A DNA stretch of 64,000 nucleotides from Lachnospiraceae bacterium (GTDB lineage: Bacteria > Bacillota > Clostridia > Lachnospirales > Lachnospiraceae): contig JAQXFO010000012.1 of NCBI GenBank assembly GCA_029005135.1, forward strand, positions 1 through 64,000. The letters run 5' to 3'. Shown piece by piece: positions 54,217 through 63,598 of this stretch. The position numbers and the translations under genes are program-made. Under the pieces are notes generated by a model. It was given only the letters and a program-made list of their open reading frames with translations, made no database searches and was not told where the DNA came from. The stretch's first letter is position 1; each line of letters opens with the position of its first letter.

Positions 54217-56985
54217 ATGACAAACGATACGGTGGTAATCGGTATCCTGGCCCATGTGGTTGCGGGAAAAACGACTCTGTCGGAGGGCCTGCTGTACCGG
54301 ACAGAGAGCATCCGGCATCTGGGCCGCGTCGATAAGGGTGACACCTGCCTGGATACCGACGAGATGGAAATAGCCCGGGGAATCACGATCTTTTCCCGCC
54401 AGGCGATCTTTTCGGCGTCGGATGACGAGGGCCGGCTGCGGCGGTATGTCCTTCTGGATACACCGGGACATGCGGATTTTTCGCCGGAGATGGAACGCAC
54501 CCTGAGCGTCCTTGATATGGCGGTGCTGGTCATCAGTGCCGCTGACGGCGTGACGGCTCAGGTCAGGATCCTCTGGAGTCTTCTGGAGCACTACCGGATT
54601 CCGGTGGTGATATTTGTGAATAAAATGGATATGGCGGAACGGCTCGGCGGCGAGGCTGCCCTCAGGAATACCCTTCTTGAGGAAATGAGTGCCAGGCTGT
54701 CGGACGGGATCATGAGCGAGGACAGGATCCGGGATCCCGGTGCGGCTGAGGATCTGGCGCTCCTGGACGAAGCGCTGCTTGAACGCTATATGGAGGGCGG
54801 GACGGTCAGTGATGACGACAGGCGCGCCCTTTGCGGCACGCGCCGGCTTTTTCCGGTGCTTTTCGGCTCGGCATTGAAGCTGCAGGGGATTGATGAACTG
54901 ATCGCAGCTCTGGGACGATACAGCCGGCCGCCGGTTTATCCGGAAGTCTTCGGCGCCCGCATTTTCAAGATCACCCGCGACAGCAGCGGGGAACGCCTGA
55001 CCCATCTGAAGGTGACGGGCGGTTCTCTGAAGGTCCGGGAACTCCTCTGTTTCGAGGCAGGGGAGGAGAACTGTAAGGAAAAAATCAATCAGATCCGCCT
55101 CTACAGCGGCGACCGCTTTGAACAGACGGACGAGCTGAAGGCCGGTATGATCGGTGCCGTAACGGGACCGGTGCATACCTTTGCCGGACAGGGCCTCGGC
55201 GCGGAGGAAAACCGCCGGGAGGCCCTGATCCAGCCGGTACTGACCTGGCAGGTGAGGCTCCGGATGGGTGAGAATCCTTATGATGCGTATCTGAAGCTGA
55301 AGCAGCTGGCGGAGGAGGAGACAATGCTCCATGCCGCCTATGACGAGAAGCGGCGCCGGATCACGGTCCGTATGATGGGCCGGATGCAGCGGGATATGCT
55401 GGCGGATGTGGCAATGAAGCGCTTCGGCCTGGAGATTGCCTTCGAGCAGCCCACGGTGATCTACAAGGAGACGCTGGCCGCCCCGGTGGAGGGCGTCGGG
55501 CACTTTGAACCGCTGAGACATTATGCTGAGGTGCACCTCCTGATGGAACCCGGGGAGCCGGGCAGCGGCATCGTGCTGGACAGCCGTCTGTCGACGGATG
55601 TGCTGGCGGCACGGTGGCAGAAGCAGATCTTGTCCTCGCTGCAGCGGGGCCGTCTCGTCGGAGTGCTGACGGGGTCGGAACTGACGGATGTGAAGATCAC
55701 GCTGGTGGCCGGCCGGGCGCATGAGAAGCACACGGAGGGCGGCGACTTTTATCAGGCGGCCCACCGGGCTGTCCGTCAGGGGCTGATGACCGGTGAATCC
55801 GTTCTTCTCGAACCCTGGTATGATGTCACGGTAACCTGTCCGCAGGCGTCGCTGGGCCGTGTGCTCAGCGATCTGACGCAGAAGAAAGCCATTCTGGAGA
55901 CACCGCTTATCGAAAACGGCACCGCCGTTCTCGGCGGTTCGGTATCCGTCTCACAGCTGGGGGATTATGCCGATGAGGTGTCCTCCTTCACCGGCGGCGA
56001 GGGCAGTCTTATCTGCCGGCCGGGGCCCTATCGCCCCTGTGCGGACAGCGAAGCGGCCATAGCCGCCTGCGGCTACGACCCGGAGGCAGACCTGCGTCAT
56101 CCGTCTTCTTCCGTGTTCTGCAGTCACGGGGCGGGCACGGTGATCCCCTGGTATCAGGTGAGGGAGTATCAGCATGTGGCGGGTACCCTCGAGGCGCCGA
56201 AGGCTGTCTATGAAGAGGCCGCCCGGCGGCCGGATCCCCTGGCGGGGGCGGATTTCCGCACTCGTGAAAGAGCCATCACTGCTGCCGAGGATGATCTTAT
56301 TGCGATATTTGAACGGACTTACGGGCCGATCCGGCGGGAACTGCCCACGGAGCGGGAAGCCCGCCTGAAGGAGAGGGCCTTGAGGGAGGCACTGGCGCAG
56401 GGGAAAAAGCCGGCGAAGGCCGGGCGCTCCCGCAGCACGGAGGAGCCTCTCCGGGAATATCTGCTGGTGGACGGCTACAATATTATCTTCGCCTGGGAAG
56501 ATCTCCGGGAACTGGCGGCCGGCGATATCAAGGCGGCCCGGGACCGGCTGATGGACATTCTCAGCAAGTACGCCGCCTGCATCCGGGAAAAGGTGATCCT
56601 GGTCTTTGATGCCTACAAGGTCCGGGGCGGCGTGGAAGAGGTGCTGACTTTCCACAACATCACGGTCATTTTCACCAGGGAAGCGGAGACCGCCGATCAG
56701 TACATCGAGAAGGCAGCCCGGGAACTGGTGAAACGCTACCGTGTCAGCGTGGCCACTTCCGATGCGGTGGAGCAGGTGATTATCTTCGGCGCCGGTGCCC
56801 ACCGCCTGTCGGCCAGGGATCTGCTGGAGCGGATCATCCGGGCGGAGGAGGATGTCCGGGAGAAATATCTGGAAACCGGGCACGGCGGCAAATATTTCCT
56901 GCAGAACAATCTGGCGGGAAAGCTGAAGGCGCTGGAGACTCAGACGGCGGAAGGCCCTCATGAGGCGAAGGAGGATAAGGCGTGA
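54217..56985 (+). CDS. TetM/EF-G-like translational GTPase fused to a C-terminal NYN (Rae1/YacP-like) nuclease domain
   Basis: IGILAHVVAGKTTLSEGLLYRT, ARGITIFSRQA, LLDTPGHADFSPEMERTL, FVNKMDMA, SSSVFCSHGAG; C-terminal YLLVDGYNIIFAWEDLRELAAGDIKAARDRLMDILSKYAACIREKVILVFDAYKV...TREAETADQYIEKAARELVKRYRVSVATSDAVEQ. Confidence 0.92.
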   Translation: MTNDTVVIGILAHVVAGKTTLSEGLLYRTESIRHLGRVDKGDTCLDTDEMEIARGITIFSRQAIFSASDDEGRLRRYVLLDTPGHADFSPEMERTLSVLDMAVLVISAADGVTAQVRILWSLLEHYRIPVVIFVNKMDMAERLGGEAALRNTLLEEMSARLSDGIMSEDRIRDPGAAEDLALLDEALLERYMEGGTVSDDDRRALCGTRRLFPVLFGSALKLQGIDELIAALGRYSRPPVYPEVFGARIFKITRDSSGERLTHLKVTGGSLKVRELLCFEAGEENCKEKINQIRLYSGDRFEQTDELKAGMIGAVTGPVHTFAGQGLGAEENRREALIQPVLTWQVRLRMGENPYDAYLKLKQLAEEETMLHAAYDEKRRRITVRMMGRMQRDMLADVAMKRFGLEIAFEQPTVIYKETLAAPVEGVGHFEPLRHYAEVHLLMEPGEPGSGIVLDSRLSTDVLAARWQKQILSSLQRGRLVGVLTGSELTDVKITLVAGRAHEKHTEGGDFYQAAHRAVRQGLMTGESVLLEPWYDVTVTCPQASLGRVLSDLTQKKAILETPLIENGTAVLGGSVSVSQLGDYADEVSSFTGGEGSLICRPGPYRPCADSEAAIAACGYDPEADLRHPSSSVFCSHGAGTVIPWYQVREYQHVAGTLEAPKAVYEEAARRPDPLAGADFRTRERAITAAEDDLIAIFERTYGPIRRELPTEREARLKERALREALAQGKKPAKAGRSRSTEEPLREYLLVDGYNIIFAWEDLRELAAGDIKAARDRLMDILSKYAACIREKVILVFDAYKVRGGVEEVLTFHNITVIFTREAETADQYIEKAARELVKRYRVSVATSDAVEQVIIFGAGAHRLSARDLLERIIRAEEDVREKYLETGHGGKYFLQNNLAGKLKALETQTAEGPHEAKEDKA

Positions 56986-59189
56986 AGATAATGCCCAAAA
57001 CCGCGCTGCGTGATGTGGCGGCCGGCCTCATCATAGCCCTGGTTTCGATACCGATCTCCATGGGCTACGCTCAGGTCGCCGGCCTGCCGGCTGTCTACGG
57101 CCTGTACGGCTCAGTGCTGCCCATCCTGATCTTCGGACTGCTGTCCACCTCACCGCGCTTTGTTTTCGGTGTTGACGCGGCGCCGGCGGCACTGGTGGGT
57201 ATGCTCCTGTCGGAAATGGGCATCGTCCAGGGATCGGAGGAGGCTCTTCGCGTGGTGCCGGTCGTGACGCTGGTGACGGCTGTCTGGATCCTTTTGTTCC
57301 GCCTGATCGGCGCCGGCCGTTTTGTCCGCTTTATCTCTGAGCCGGTGATGGGCGGCTTTATCTCGGGCATTGGCTGCACCATTATTATGATCCAGGTGCC
57401 GAAGCTCTACGGCGGCTCCTCCGGTATCGGCGAGGCCCCCGCATTGATCCGGCATATCGCGGAGACGGCCCTTGAGGGCGTCCACCCGCTGTCTCTTGCC
57501 ATGGGCCTTATCACAATCGCGGTGATCCTGATCGGCCGGCGGCTCTGTCCGAAGGTACCGATGTCGGTGATCATGATGGGGCTGGGGGCACTGGTGACGG
57601 TACTGTGGCATCCGGAACGCTGCGGCGTGGCGCTGCTGTCCGCCGTTGAACCCGGGCTGCCTTCCCTTGTGCTGCCGGATATCCGCATTCTGGCCGGCCA
57701 CGGTCCTGCCATCATCGTATCATCCCTGACGATCGCTCTGGTCATCGTCTCAGAGACACTGCTGGCCACCACCAGCTATGCCCTGAAATACGGTGACAAG
57801 ATCGACAACAACCGGGAGATCCTCGCCTACGGTCTGGGAAATCTGTCGGCGGCTCTGACGGGTACCTGCCCGGTCAACGGCTCCGTCTCCCGTACGGGCA
57901 TCGCCGATCAGTTCGGCGTGACATCCCAGCTCATGTCAGTGAGTGCAGCCGGCTTTATGGTGCTGGTCCTTCTCTTTATGACGGGCTTCATCGCCTATCT
58001 GCCGGTACCGGTGCTGACGGGCATTGTGATTTCGGCCCTCATCGGCATCCTGGAATTCCGTCTTGCCGGCCGCTTAAGGAAGGTCGACAGGATGGAATGG
58101 GTGATCTTCTGGGCCGCATTTCTGGTGGTGCTTCTGTTCGGCACCATTTACGGCGTTATGGCGGGCGTGATCCTGTCCTTCTTCACGGTTGTGGTGCGGG
58201 CTTCCGAACCTCCCCGCGAATTCCTCGGCTATCATGCGAGCGACAACAGCTTTTATCCGCTGTCGGCTCACGGCACCCTGCCCCTTAGCGGCACGGTTAT
58301 CTATCGCCTGACAGGGCCCCTGTTTTTCGCCAATATCGATATTCTGGACAAAGATATCAAACAGGCGGTCCGGGAGGAGACAAAACGTGTTATTATCGAG
58401 GCGTCCGGCGTGCCCTCGGTGGATGTGACGGCGGCCGAGAGGCTTCTGTCGCTGTACCGCCATCTGCGCGGCAGGGGCATTTCACTGATGATCGCCGGTC
58501 ACCGGGCTTCGGTGAATGAACAGCTGCGCACCTTCGGCGCAGGTGAACTGATAACGGAAGAGGCGGTGAAAATGTCACTGCCGCAGGCGCTGGCCGACAG
58601 CGGCGCCCGGCGTCCCTATGCCCTGGAGGCACCGGCGGAAGAGAGCAGCTCCGACAGTGCCGGGGCTGACGTCGGTCACACCCGGCTCTACGAAGCCTTC
58701 AGCTGGGCCTACGGTCCCGAGGAGGCGGGCCGCCGTGTTCTTGAGCTGGCCGCAAAGGTGGCGGCGGATTCACTGGCCAGACAGTCGGTCGATATGGCGC
58801 TGCTGGACAGGGAAGAGGAGAAGCTGGCCGGTTCCTACTGGAATGCCGTTGATGAGGACGAGTTCCTGTCGGAGGTCGTCCGTCAGCAGCTTCTGGGTCT
58901 CGAAGAGGATCTGAAGGGGCCGGGCACCGACCGCGAGAAACTGAAGAAGCTGGCCGATCGTCTGATCCGCCGGCAGATCGATGTGGAGGAAAAGCTGGAC
59001 AAGCGTCACGATGAGGATGCGCTCCGACACATCGTGGAAAGACGTCACCGGGAGGACGATTATCTCAGAGAGCATCATCCCGAGGCTTACCGGGAACTGT
59101 CAGCCGTTCGCCGGTATTATATGAGTGTTATGGAAGAGCGCAGTCCCGAACTGGCTGCGCACATCAAAAAAATGTGGGAGGAGTTGTAA
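56982..59189 (+). CDS. SulP-family anion transporter with STAS domain and C-terminal extension
   Basis: RDVAAGLIIALVSIPISMGYAQVAGLPAVYGLYGSVLPILIFGLLSTSPRFVFGVDAAPAAL; STAS VIIEASGVPSVDVTAAERLLSLYRHLRGRGISLMIAG. Confidence 0.92.
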   Translation: MKIMPKTALRDVAAGLIIALVSIPISMGYAQVAGLPAVYGLYGSVLPILIFGLLSTSPRFVFGVDAAPAALVGMLLSEMGIVQGSEEALRVVPVVTLVTAVWILLFRLIGAGRFVRFISEPVMGGFISGIGCTIIMIQVPKLYGGSSGIGEAPALIRHIAETALEGVHPLSLAMGLITIAVILIGRRLCPKVPMSVIMMGLGALVTVLWHPERCGVALLSAVEPGLPSLVLPDIRILAGHGPAIIVSSLTIALVIVSETLLATTSYALKYGDKIDNNREILAYGLGNLSAALTGTCPVNGSVSRTGIADQFGVTSQLMSVSAAGFMVLVLLFMTGFIAYLPVPVLTGIVISALIGILEFRLAGRLRKVDRMEWVIFWAAFLVVLLFGTIYGVMAGVILSFFTVVVRASEPPREFLGYHASDNSFYPLSAHGTLPLSGTVIYRLTGPLFFANIDILDKDIKQAVREETKRVIIEASGVPSVDVTAAERLLSLYRHLRGRGISLMIAGHRASVNEQLRTFGAGELITEEAVKMSLPQALADSGARRPYALEAPAEESSSDSAGADVGHTRLYEAFSWAYGPEEAGRRVLELAAKVAADSLARQSVDMALLDREEEKLAGSYWNAVDEDEFLSEVVRQQLLGLEEDLKGPGTDREKLKKLADRLIRRQIDVEEKLDKRHDEDALRHIVERRHREDDYLREHHPEAYRELSAVRRYYMSVMEERSPELAAHIKKMWEEL

Positions 59190-59192
59190 CAC

Positions 59193-60713
59193 ATGTACGC
59201 AACATTCTGGGCCTTGCTGCCCCCGATCATCGCCATTTTGCTGGCCCTGATCACCAAGGAAGTCTATTCGTCGCTTTTTATCGGCATTGCCGTCGGCGGT
59301 CTGCTTTATGCCGGCTTTAATCCGGTCGGTGCCCTGGAGCACATTTTCAGCGAGGGGCTGATCGCCCAGCTGTCCGATGCTTACAATGTCGGTATTCTGG
59401 TGTTCCTGGTATTTCTGGGCATCATGGTGGCGCTGATGAACAAGGCCGGCGGCTCGGCTGCCTTCGGCGAGTGGGCATCGAAACACATCAAAACACGCGT
59501 CGGTGCTCAGCTGGCCACCATCGTTCTGGGTATGCTGATCTTCATCGATGACTATTTCAACTGCCTGACTGTCGGCTCCGTCATGCGCCCGGTCACCGAC
59601 CGTCACCAGGTATCCCGCGCGAAACTGTCCTATCTTATCGATTCCACCGCCGCGCCGATCTGCATTATTGCGCCGATTTCATCCTGGGCTGCCGCCGTGT
59701 CGGCCTTTGCTCCGGAAGGGACGAACGGTCTTGTGCTTTTCATCAGAGCCATCCCGTCCAACTATTACGCGCTTCTGACGATCGTGATGATGATCGTCCT
59801 GGTGGTCCTGAAGATCGATTACGGCCCCATGGCTCTTCATGAAAATAATGCTCTCAAGGGTGACCTGTTCACCGTCAGCCGTGAAGGTGCCGCCGATGAT
59901 GAACCGGCTGCGTCGGCCCGCGGCAAGGTCAGCGACCTGGTGCTTCCCATCGTCGTGCTTATCATCGGCTGTGTCATCGGCATGATTTATTCCGGCGGCT
60001 TCTTTGAGGGCGAAAGCTTCGTGGACGCCTTCGCGAATTCCGATGCCTCCGTCGGCCTGGTGCTCGGCTCCTTCGCTGCGCTGGTGGTGACGCTGATCTG
60101 GTATACGGTCCGCCGCGTGCTGCCCTTCAAGGAATGCATGGGCTGTCTCTCCGAGGGCTTCAAGGCCATGGTGCCGGCCATCATGATCCTTTCCCTGGCC
60201 TGGACGCTGAAGGGGATGACCGATTCCCTGGGCGCGGCCGAATTCGTCGCCGGTGTGGTGGAACACAGCGCGTCCAACCTGCTCAATCTGCTGCCGGCCA
60301 TCATTTTCCTCATTGCCTGCGGTTTGTCTTTCGCCACCGGTACCTCCTGGGGGACTTTCGGTATTTTGATTCCGATCACACTCAAGGTGTTCCCGCTGGA
60401 ATCCGGCAGCCCGCTGGCCATCATCTGCGTCTCGGCCTGCATGGCCGGTGCCGTCTGCGGCGACCACTGCTCACCGATATCCGATACCACGATCATGTCC
60501 TCCGCCGGTGCCGGCTGTGATCATATCGTCCACGTATCGACCCAGATCCCCTATTCCCTGACAGCGGCGGCGGTCAGCTTCGTGACCTATCTTGTCGCCG
60601 GTTTCACCGGGAAAACGGTGCTCAGTCTCGTCGTCGGCGTGGCGGTCATGCTCATCGTGATGTATGCCCTTCACTTTAATCAGAAAAATAAAACCGGCGA
60701 AGGCGGGGTCTGA
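59193..60713 (+). CDS. NhaC-family Na+/H+ antiporter-like transporter
   Basis: IIAILLALITKEVYSSLFIGIAVGGLL...FIDDYFNCLTVGSVMRPVTDRHQVSRAKLSYLIDSTAAPICIIAPISSW...GDHCSPISDTTIMSSAGAGC. Confidence 0.92.
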   Translation: MYATFWALLPPIIAILLALITKEVYSSLFIGIAVGGLLYAGFNPVGALEHIFSEGLIAQLSDAYNVGILVFLVFLGIMVALMNKAGGSAAFGEWASKHIKTRVGAQLATIVLGMLIFIDDYFNCLTVGSVMRPVTDRHQVSRAKLSYLIDSTAAPICIIAPISSWAAAVSAFAPEGTNGLVLFIRAIPSNYYALLTIVMMIVLVVLKIDYGPMALHENNALKGDLFTVSREGAADDEPAASARGKVSDLVLPIVVLIIGCVIGMIYSGGFFEGESFVDAFANSDASVGLVLGSFAALVVTLIWYTVRRVLPFKECMGCLSEGFKAMVPAIMILSLAWTLKGMTDSLGAAEFVAGVVEHSASNLLNLLPAIIFLIACGLSFATGTSWGTFGILIPITLKVFPLESGSPLAIICVSACMAGAVCGDHCSPISDTTIMSSAGAGCDHIVHVSTQIPYSLTAAAVSFVTYLVAGFTGKTVLSLVVGVAVMLIVMYALHFNQKNKTGEGGV

Positions 60714-60803
60714 CGAGGGTTTTTGTTTTATCACAATTTTGATATGGTACACAGTGATTTTGAGATTATTTTGCTAAAGACAGGAAAAAACTCAAAGGAA
60801 GGG

Positions 60804-60832
60804 TTGCCTAAAAAAATTGTGTGAATTATAAT
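60804..60832 (+). promoter_or_regulatory. Near-consensus sigma-70 promoter
   Basis: TTGCCT (60804-60809), 17-bp spacer, TATAAT (60827-60832). Confidence 0.75.
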
Positions 60833-60877
60833 TTTTTTGTAATGTTTTTAACACAAGCATTCAGAGAGGTGGATAAC

Positions 60878-62353
60878 ATGATCGATTTAAGCATCAATAA
60901 AAGCGGTCTGGCGAACAATATTGCCAAGGCTAAAGAGAACAACATCATCATTCCGACGATTGCGCAGATGCGGAATCCGGAGCTGATTCCCGAGAAGATC
61001 CAGGAAAAACTGAAAAGCGTAGATCTGTGGGAAGTCAACCCGCTTAACCTGTTCCGTATCAGCTGGAAGAATGAAGCCAAGCTGTCCGGCGGTCTGTATC
61101 AGGATGTCCCGAACTATGTCGAGATCCCGTCAGCGCTGTCCGGCGTTCCCTGCCGCATTATTGCTATGTCCGGCAAGTGGTTCCCGACAGGCTGCCACAA
61201 GGTCGGCGCTTCCTTCGGCTGTCTGGCACCGAGACTGGTCACAGGTCAGTTCGATGTCAATAAACACAAGGCTGTCTGGCCGTCCACAGGCAACTACTGC
61301 CGCGGCGGCGCTTTCAACTCCCGTCTGCTCGGTGCCCAGGGTGTGGCCATCCTGCCGGCCGAGATGAGCCAGGAGCGTTTCGACTGGCTGCATGAGATCG
61401 GTGCCGAAGTCATCGCGACACCGGGCTGCGAGTCCAACGTTAAGGAAATCTTCGACAAGACAAACGAACTGAAGCTGGATCCGCAGTACATGATCTTCAA
61501 TCAGTTCGAAGAGATGGGCAACCCGCTGTGGCACTACAATGTCACCGGTTATGCTCTGGCCGATCTGTTTGAAGCCGTTAAGAGACCGGGCGATCGTTTC
61601 GCCTGCGCCGCTTTCACTTCCGGTTCCGCCGGCACCATGTCCGCCGGTGACCTGCTGAAGGAAAGATATCCGGGCCTTAAGCTGGCCGTCGGTGAAGCTC
61701 TGCAGTGCCCGACCATCCTGAACAACGGTTTCGGCGGCCACCGCATCGAAGGTATCGGCGACAAGCACATCCCGTGGATCCACAATGTCAAGAACACCGA
61801 TATGGTCATCGACATCGACGATGAAGACAGCCAGAGACTGCTTCGCCTCTTCAACACACCGGAAGGCCAGGCTTACCTGAAGAACGATCTGGGTATCGAC
61901 GATGAAACCGTTGAGAAGCTGACATGGCTCGGCATCTCCGGTATCGCCAACGTCCTGTGCTGCATCAAGATGGCCAAGTACTATGAACTGACAGAGCATG
62001 ATGTTGTCGGCACAGTCCTGACAGACAGCGCTGCTATGTACGGCAGCCGTATCGATGAGCTGAACGAGCAGAACGGCGCTTACACCGCCACCGAGGCTCT
62101 GCTTGACCACAACAAGCACATCCTGGATCTCAAGACAGACAACATGATGGAACTGACCTATGCTGACCGCAAGAGAGTCCACCATCTGAAATACTATACA
62201 TGGTGCGAACAGCAGGGCAAGACCGCTGCCGAGCTGAATGCGCTGTGGTATGACACAGAAAACACCTGGGATGCTGTCCACAAGGAAGCCGCCGATCTTG
62301 ATGAACTGATCAACGCCTTCAACGAAGAGACAGGCCTTCTGAAGAACCTGTAA
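60878..62353 (+). CDS. PLP-dependent fold-type-II (cysteine synthase/threonine synthase-like) enzyme
   Basis: KWFPTGCHKVGASFGCLAPRLVTGQF...WPSTGNYCRGGAFNSRLLGAQGVAILPAEMSQERFDWLHEIGAEVIATPG...FTSGSAGTMSAGDLLKERYPGLKLAVGEALQCP. Confidence 0.78.
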   Translation: MIDLSINKSGLANNIAKAKENNIIIPTIAQMRNPELIPEKIQEKLKSVDLWEVNPLNLFRISWKNEAKLSGGLYQDVPNYVEIPSALSGVPCRIIAMSGKWFPTGCHKVGASFGCLAPRLVTGQFDVNKHKAVWPSTGNYCRGGAFNSRLLGAQGVAILPAEMSQERFDWLHEIGAEVIATPGCESNVKEIFDKTNELKLDPQYMIFNQFEEMGNPLWHYNVTGYALADLFEAVKRPGDRFACAAFTSGSAGTMSAGDLLKERYPGLKLAVGEALQCPTILNNGFGGHRIEGIGDKHIPWIHNVKNTDMVIDIDDEDSQRLLRLFNTPEGQAYLKNDLGIDDETVEKLTWLGISGIANVLCCIKMAKYYELTEHDVVGTVLTDSAAMYGSRIDELNEQNGAYTATEALLDHNKHILDLKTDNMMELTYADRKRVHHLKYYTWCEQQGKTAAELNALWYDTENTWDAVHKEAADLDELINAFNEETGLLKNL

Positions 62354-62377
62354 TTCAGAATCGAACACTGTGAGATG

Positions 62378-62409
62378 CCTGCGGACTGACATGCCAGTCC
62401 GCAGGTCTT
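62378..62409 (+). terminator. Intercistronic hairpin (weak terminator-like)
   Basis: CCTGCGGACTG (62378-62388) / CAGTCCGCAGG (62395-62405), followed by TCTTA. Confidence 0.5.
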
Positions 62410-62444
62410 ATGCCAAAGAGAAATCAAGATAAGGAGTGTGACTG

Positions 62445-63533
62445 ATGAAATACGATCGTACGTTTAACTTCTCCGCCGGCCCCGCTATGATGCCGGAACC
62501 TGTTCTGGAAGAGATCAGAGACGAGATGATGAACTATCGCGGCAGCGGTATGTGCGTCATGGAAATGTCTCATCGTTCCAAAGTGTTTCAGACCATCATC
62601 GATGAAGCCGAACAGGATCTGAGAGACCTGATGGGCATTCCGGACAACTACAAAGTGCTGTTCATCCAGGGCGGCGCCACACTGCAGTTCTCCATGATTC
62701 CGATGAACCTGATGAAGAACGGCAAGGCCGTCTATGTTGAAACAGGCGCCTGGTCCAAGAAAGCCATCGCCGAAGCCAAGAAGGTTGGTGAAGTCATTGT
62801 CGCCGCTTCCAGCAAGGACAAGAACTTCTCCTACATTCCGGACTGCTCCGATCTTGATATCCCGGAAGATGCCGACTATGTCTACATCTGCGAAAATGAA
62901 ACCATCCACGGCCTGACCTGGAACACCCTGCCGAATACCAAGGGCCACATCCTGGTCTCCGATCAGAGCTCTATGTTCCTGAGCCGTCCGTGCAATGTCT
63001 CCGATTACGGCATGATCTACGCCGGTGTTCAGAAGAACGTCGGCCCGGCCGGTATGGTCGTGGTCATCATCCGCGAAGACCTGATCCGTGACGATCTGAC
63101 AGATCTGCCGGTCTATCTGCAGTACAAGACACATGCCGATGCCGGTTCCATGTACAACACACCGAACTGCTGGGCTATCTACTGCTGCGGCAAGGTCTTC
63201 AAATATCTGAAGTCCCTGGGCGGCCTGGAAGCCATGAATCAGAAGAATATCGAAAAGGCCAAGATCCTGTATGACTTCCTGGATTCCTCCAAGATGTTTA
63301 CCGGTACTGTTGCCAAGGAAGACCGTTCTCTGATGAACGTGCCGTTCGTGACAGAATCCAAGGAACTGGATGCCGAAGTTGTTGCCGCTACCAAGGCTGC
63401 TGGTTTCGACAACCTGAAGGGCCACAAGTCCGTCGGCGGTCTGCGCGCTTCTATCTACAACGCCATGCCGAAGGAAGGCGTCGAAGCCCTGGTCGAATTC
63501 CTGAAGAAGTTCGAAGCCGAGCATCAGGCTTAA
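62445..63533 (+). CDS. serC: Phosphoserine aminotransferase
   Basis: YDRTFNFSAGPAMMPEPVLEEIRDEMMNYRGSGMCVMEMSHRSKVF...FIQGGATLQFSMIPMNLM...GVQKNVGPAGMVVVIIR. Confidence 0.97.
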   Translation: MKYDRTFNFSAGPAMMPEPVLEEIRDEMMNYRGSGMCVMEMSHRSKVFQTIIDEAEQDLRDLMGIPDNYKVLFIQGGATLQFSMIPMNLMKNGKAVYVETGAWSKKAIAEAKKVGEVIVAASSKDKNFSYIPDCSDLDIPEDADYVYICENETIHGLTWNTLPNTKGHILVSDQSSMFLSRPCNVSDYGMIYAGVQKNVGPAGMVVVIIREDLIRDDLTDLPVYLQYKTHADAGSMYNTPNCWAIYCCGKVFKYLKSLGGLEAMNQKNIEKAKILYDFLDSSKMFTGTVAKEDRSLMNVPFVTESKELDAEVVAATKAAGFDNLKGHKSVGGLRASIYNAMPKEGVEALVEFLKKFEAEHQA

Positions 63534-63546
63534 TAAGAATGTGATG

Positions 63547-63573
63547 AGGCACGGTTTCGGCCGTGCCTTTTTT
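63547..63573 (+). terminator. Rho-independent terminator/attenuator between serC and thrC
   Basis: AGGCACGG-tttcgg-CCGTGCCT then a T run. Confidence 0.8.
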
Positions 63574-63598
63574 CGTGTATTGAAGAGAGGAAGATACC

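Noticed and set aside
53944-55764. 606-aa minus-strand ORF
   Set aside because: Antisense to the GTPase-nuclease fusion; no protein motif.
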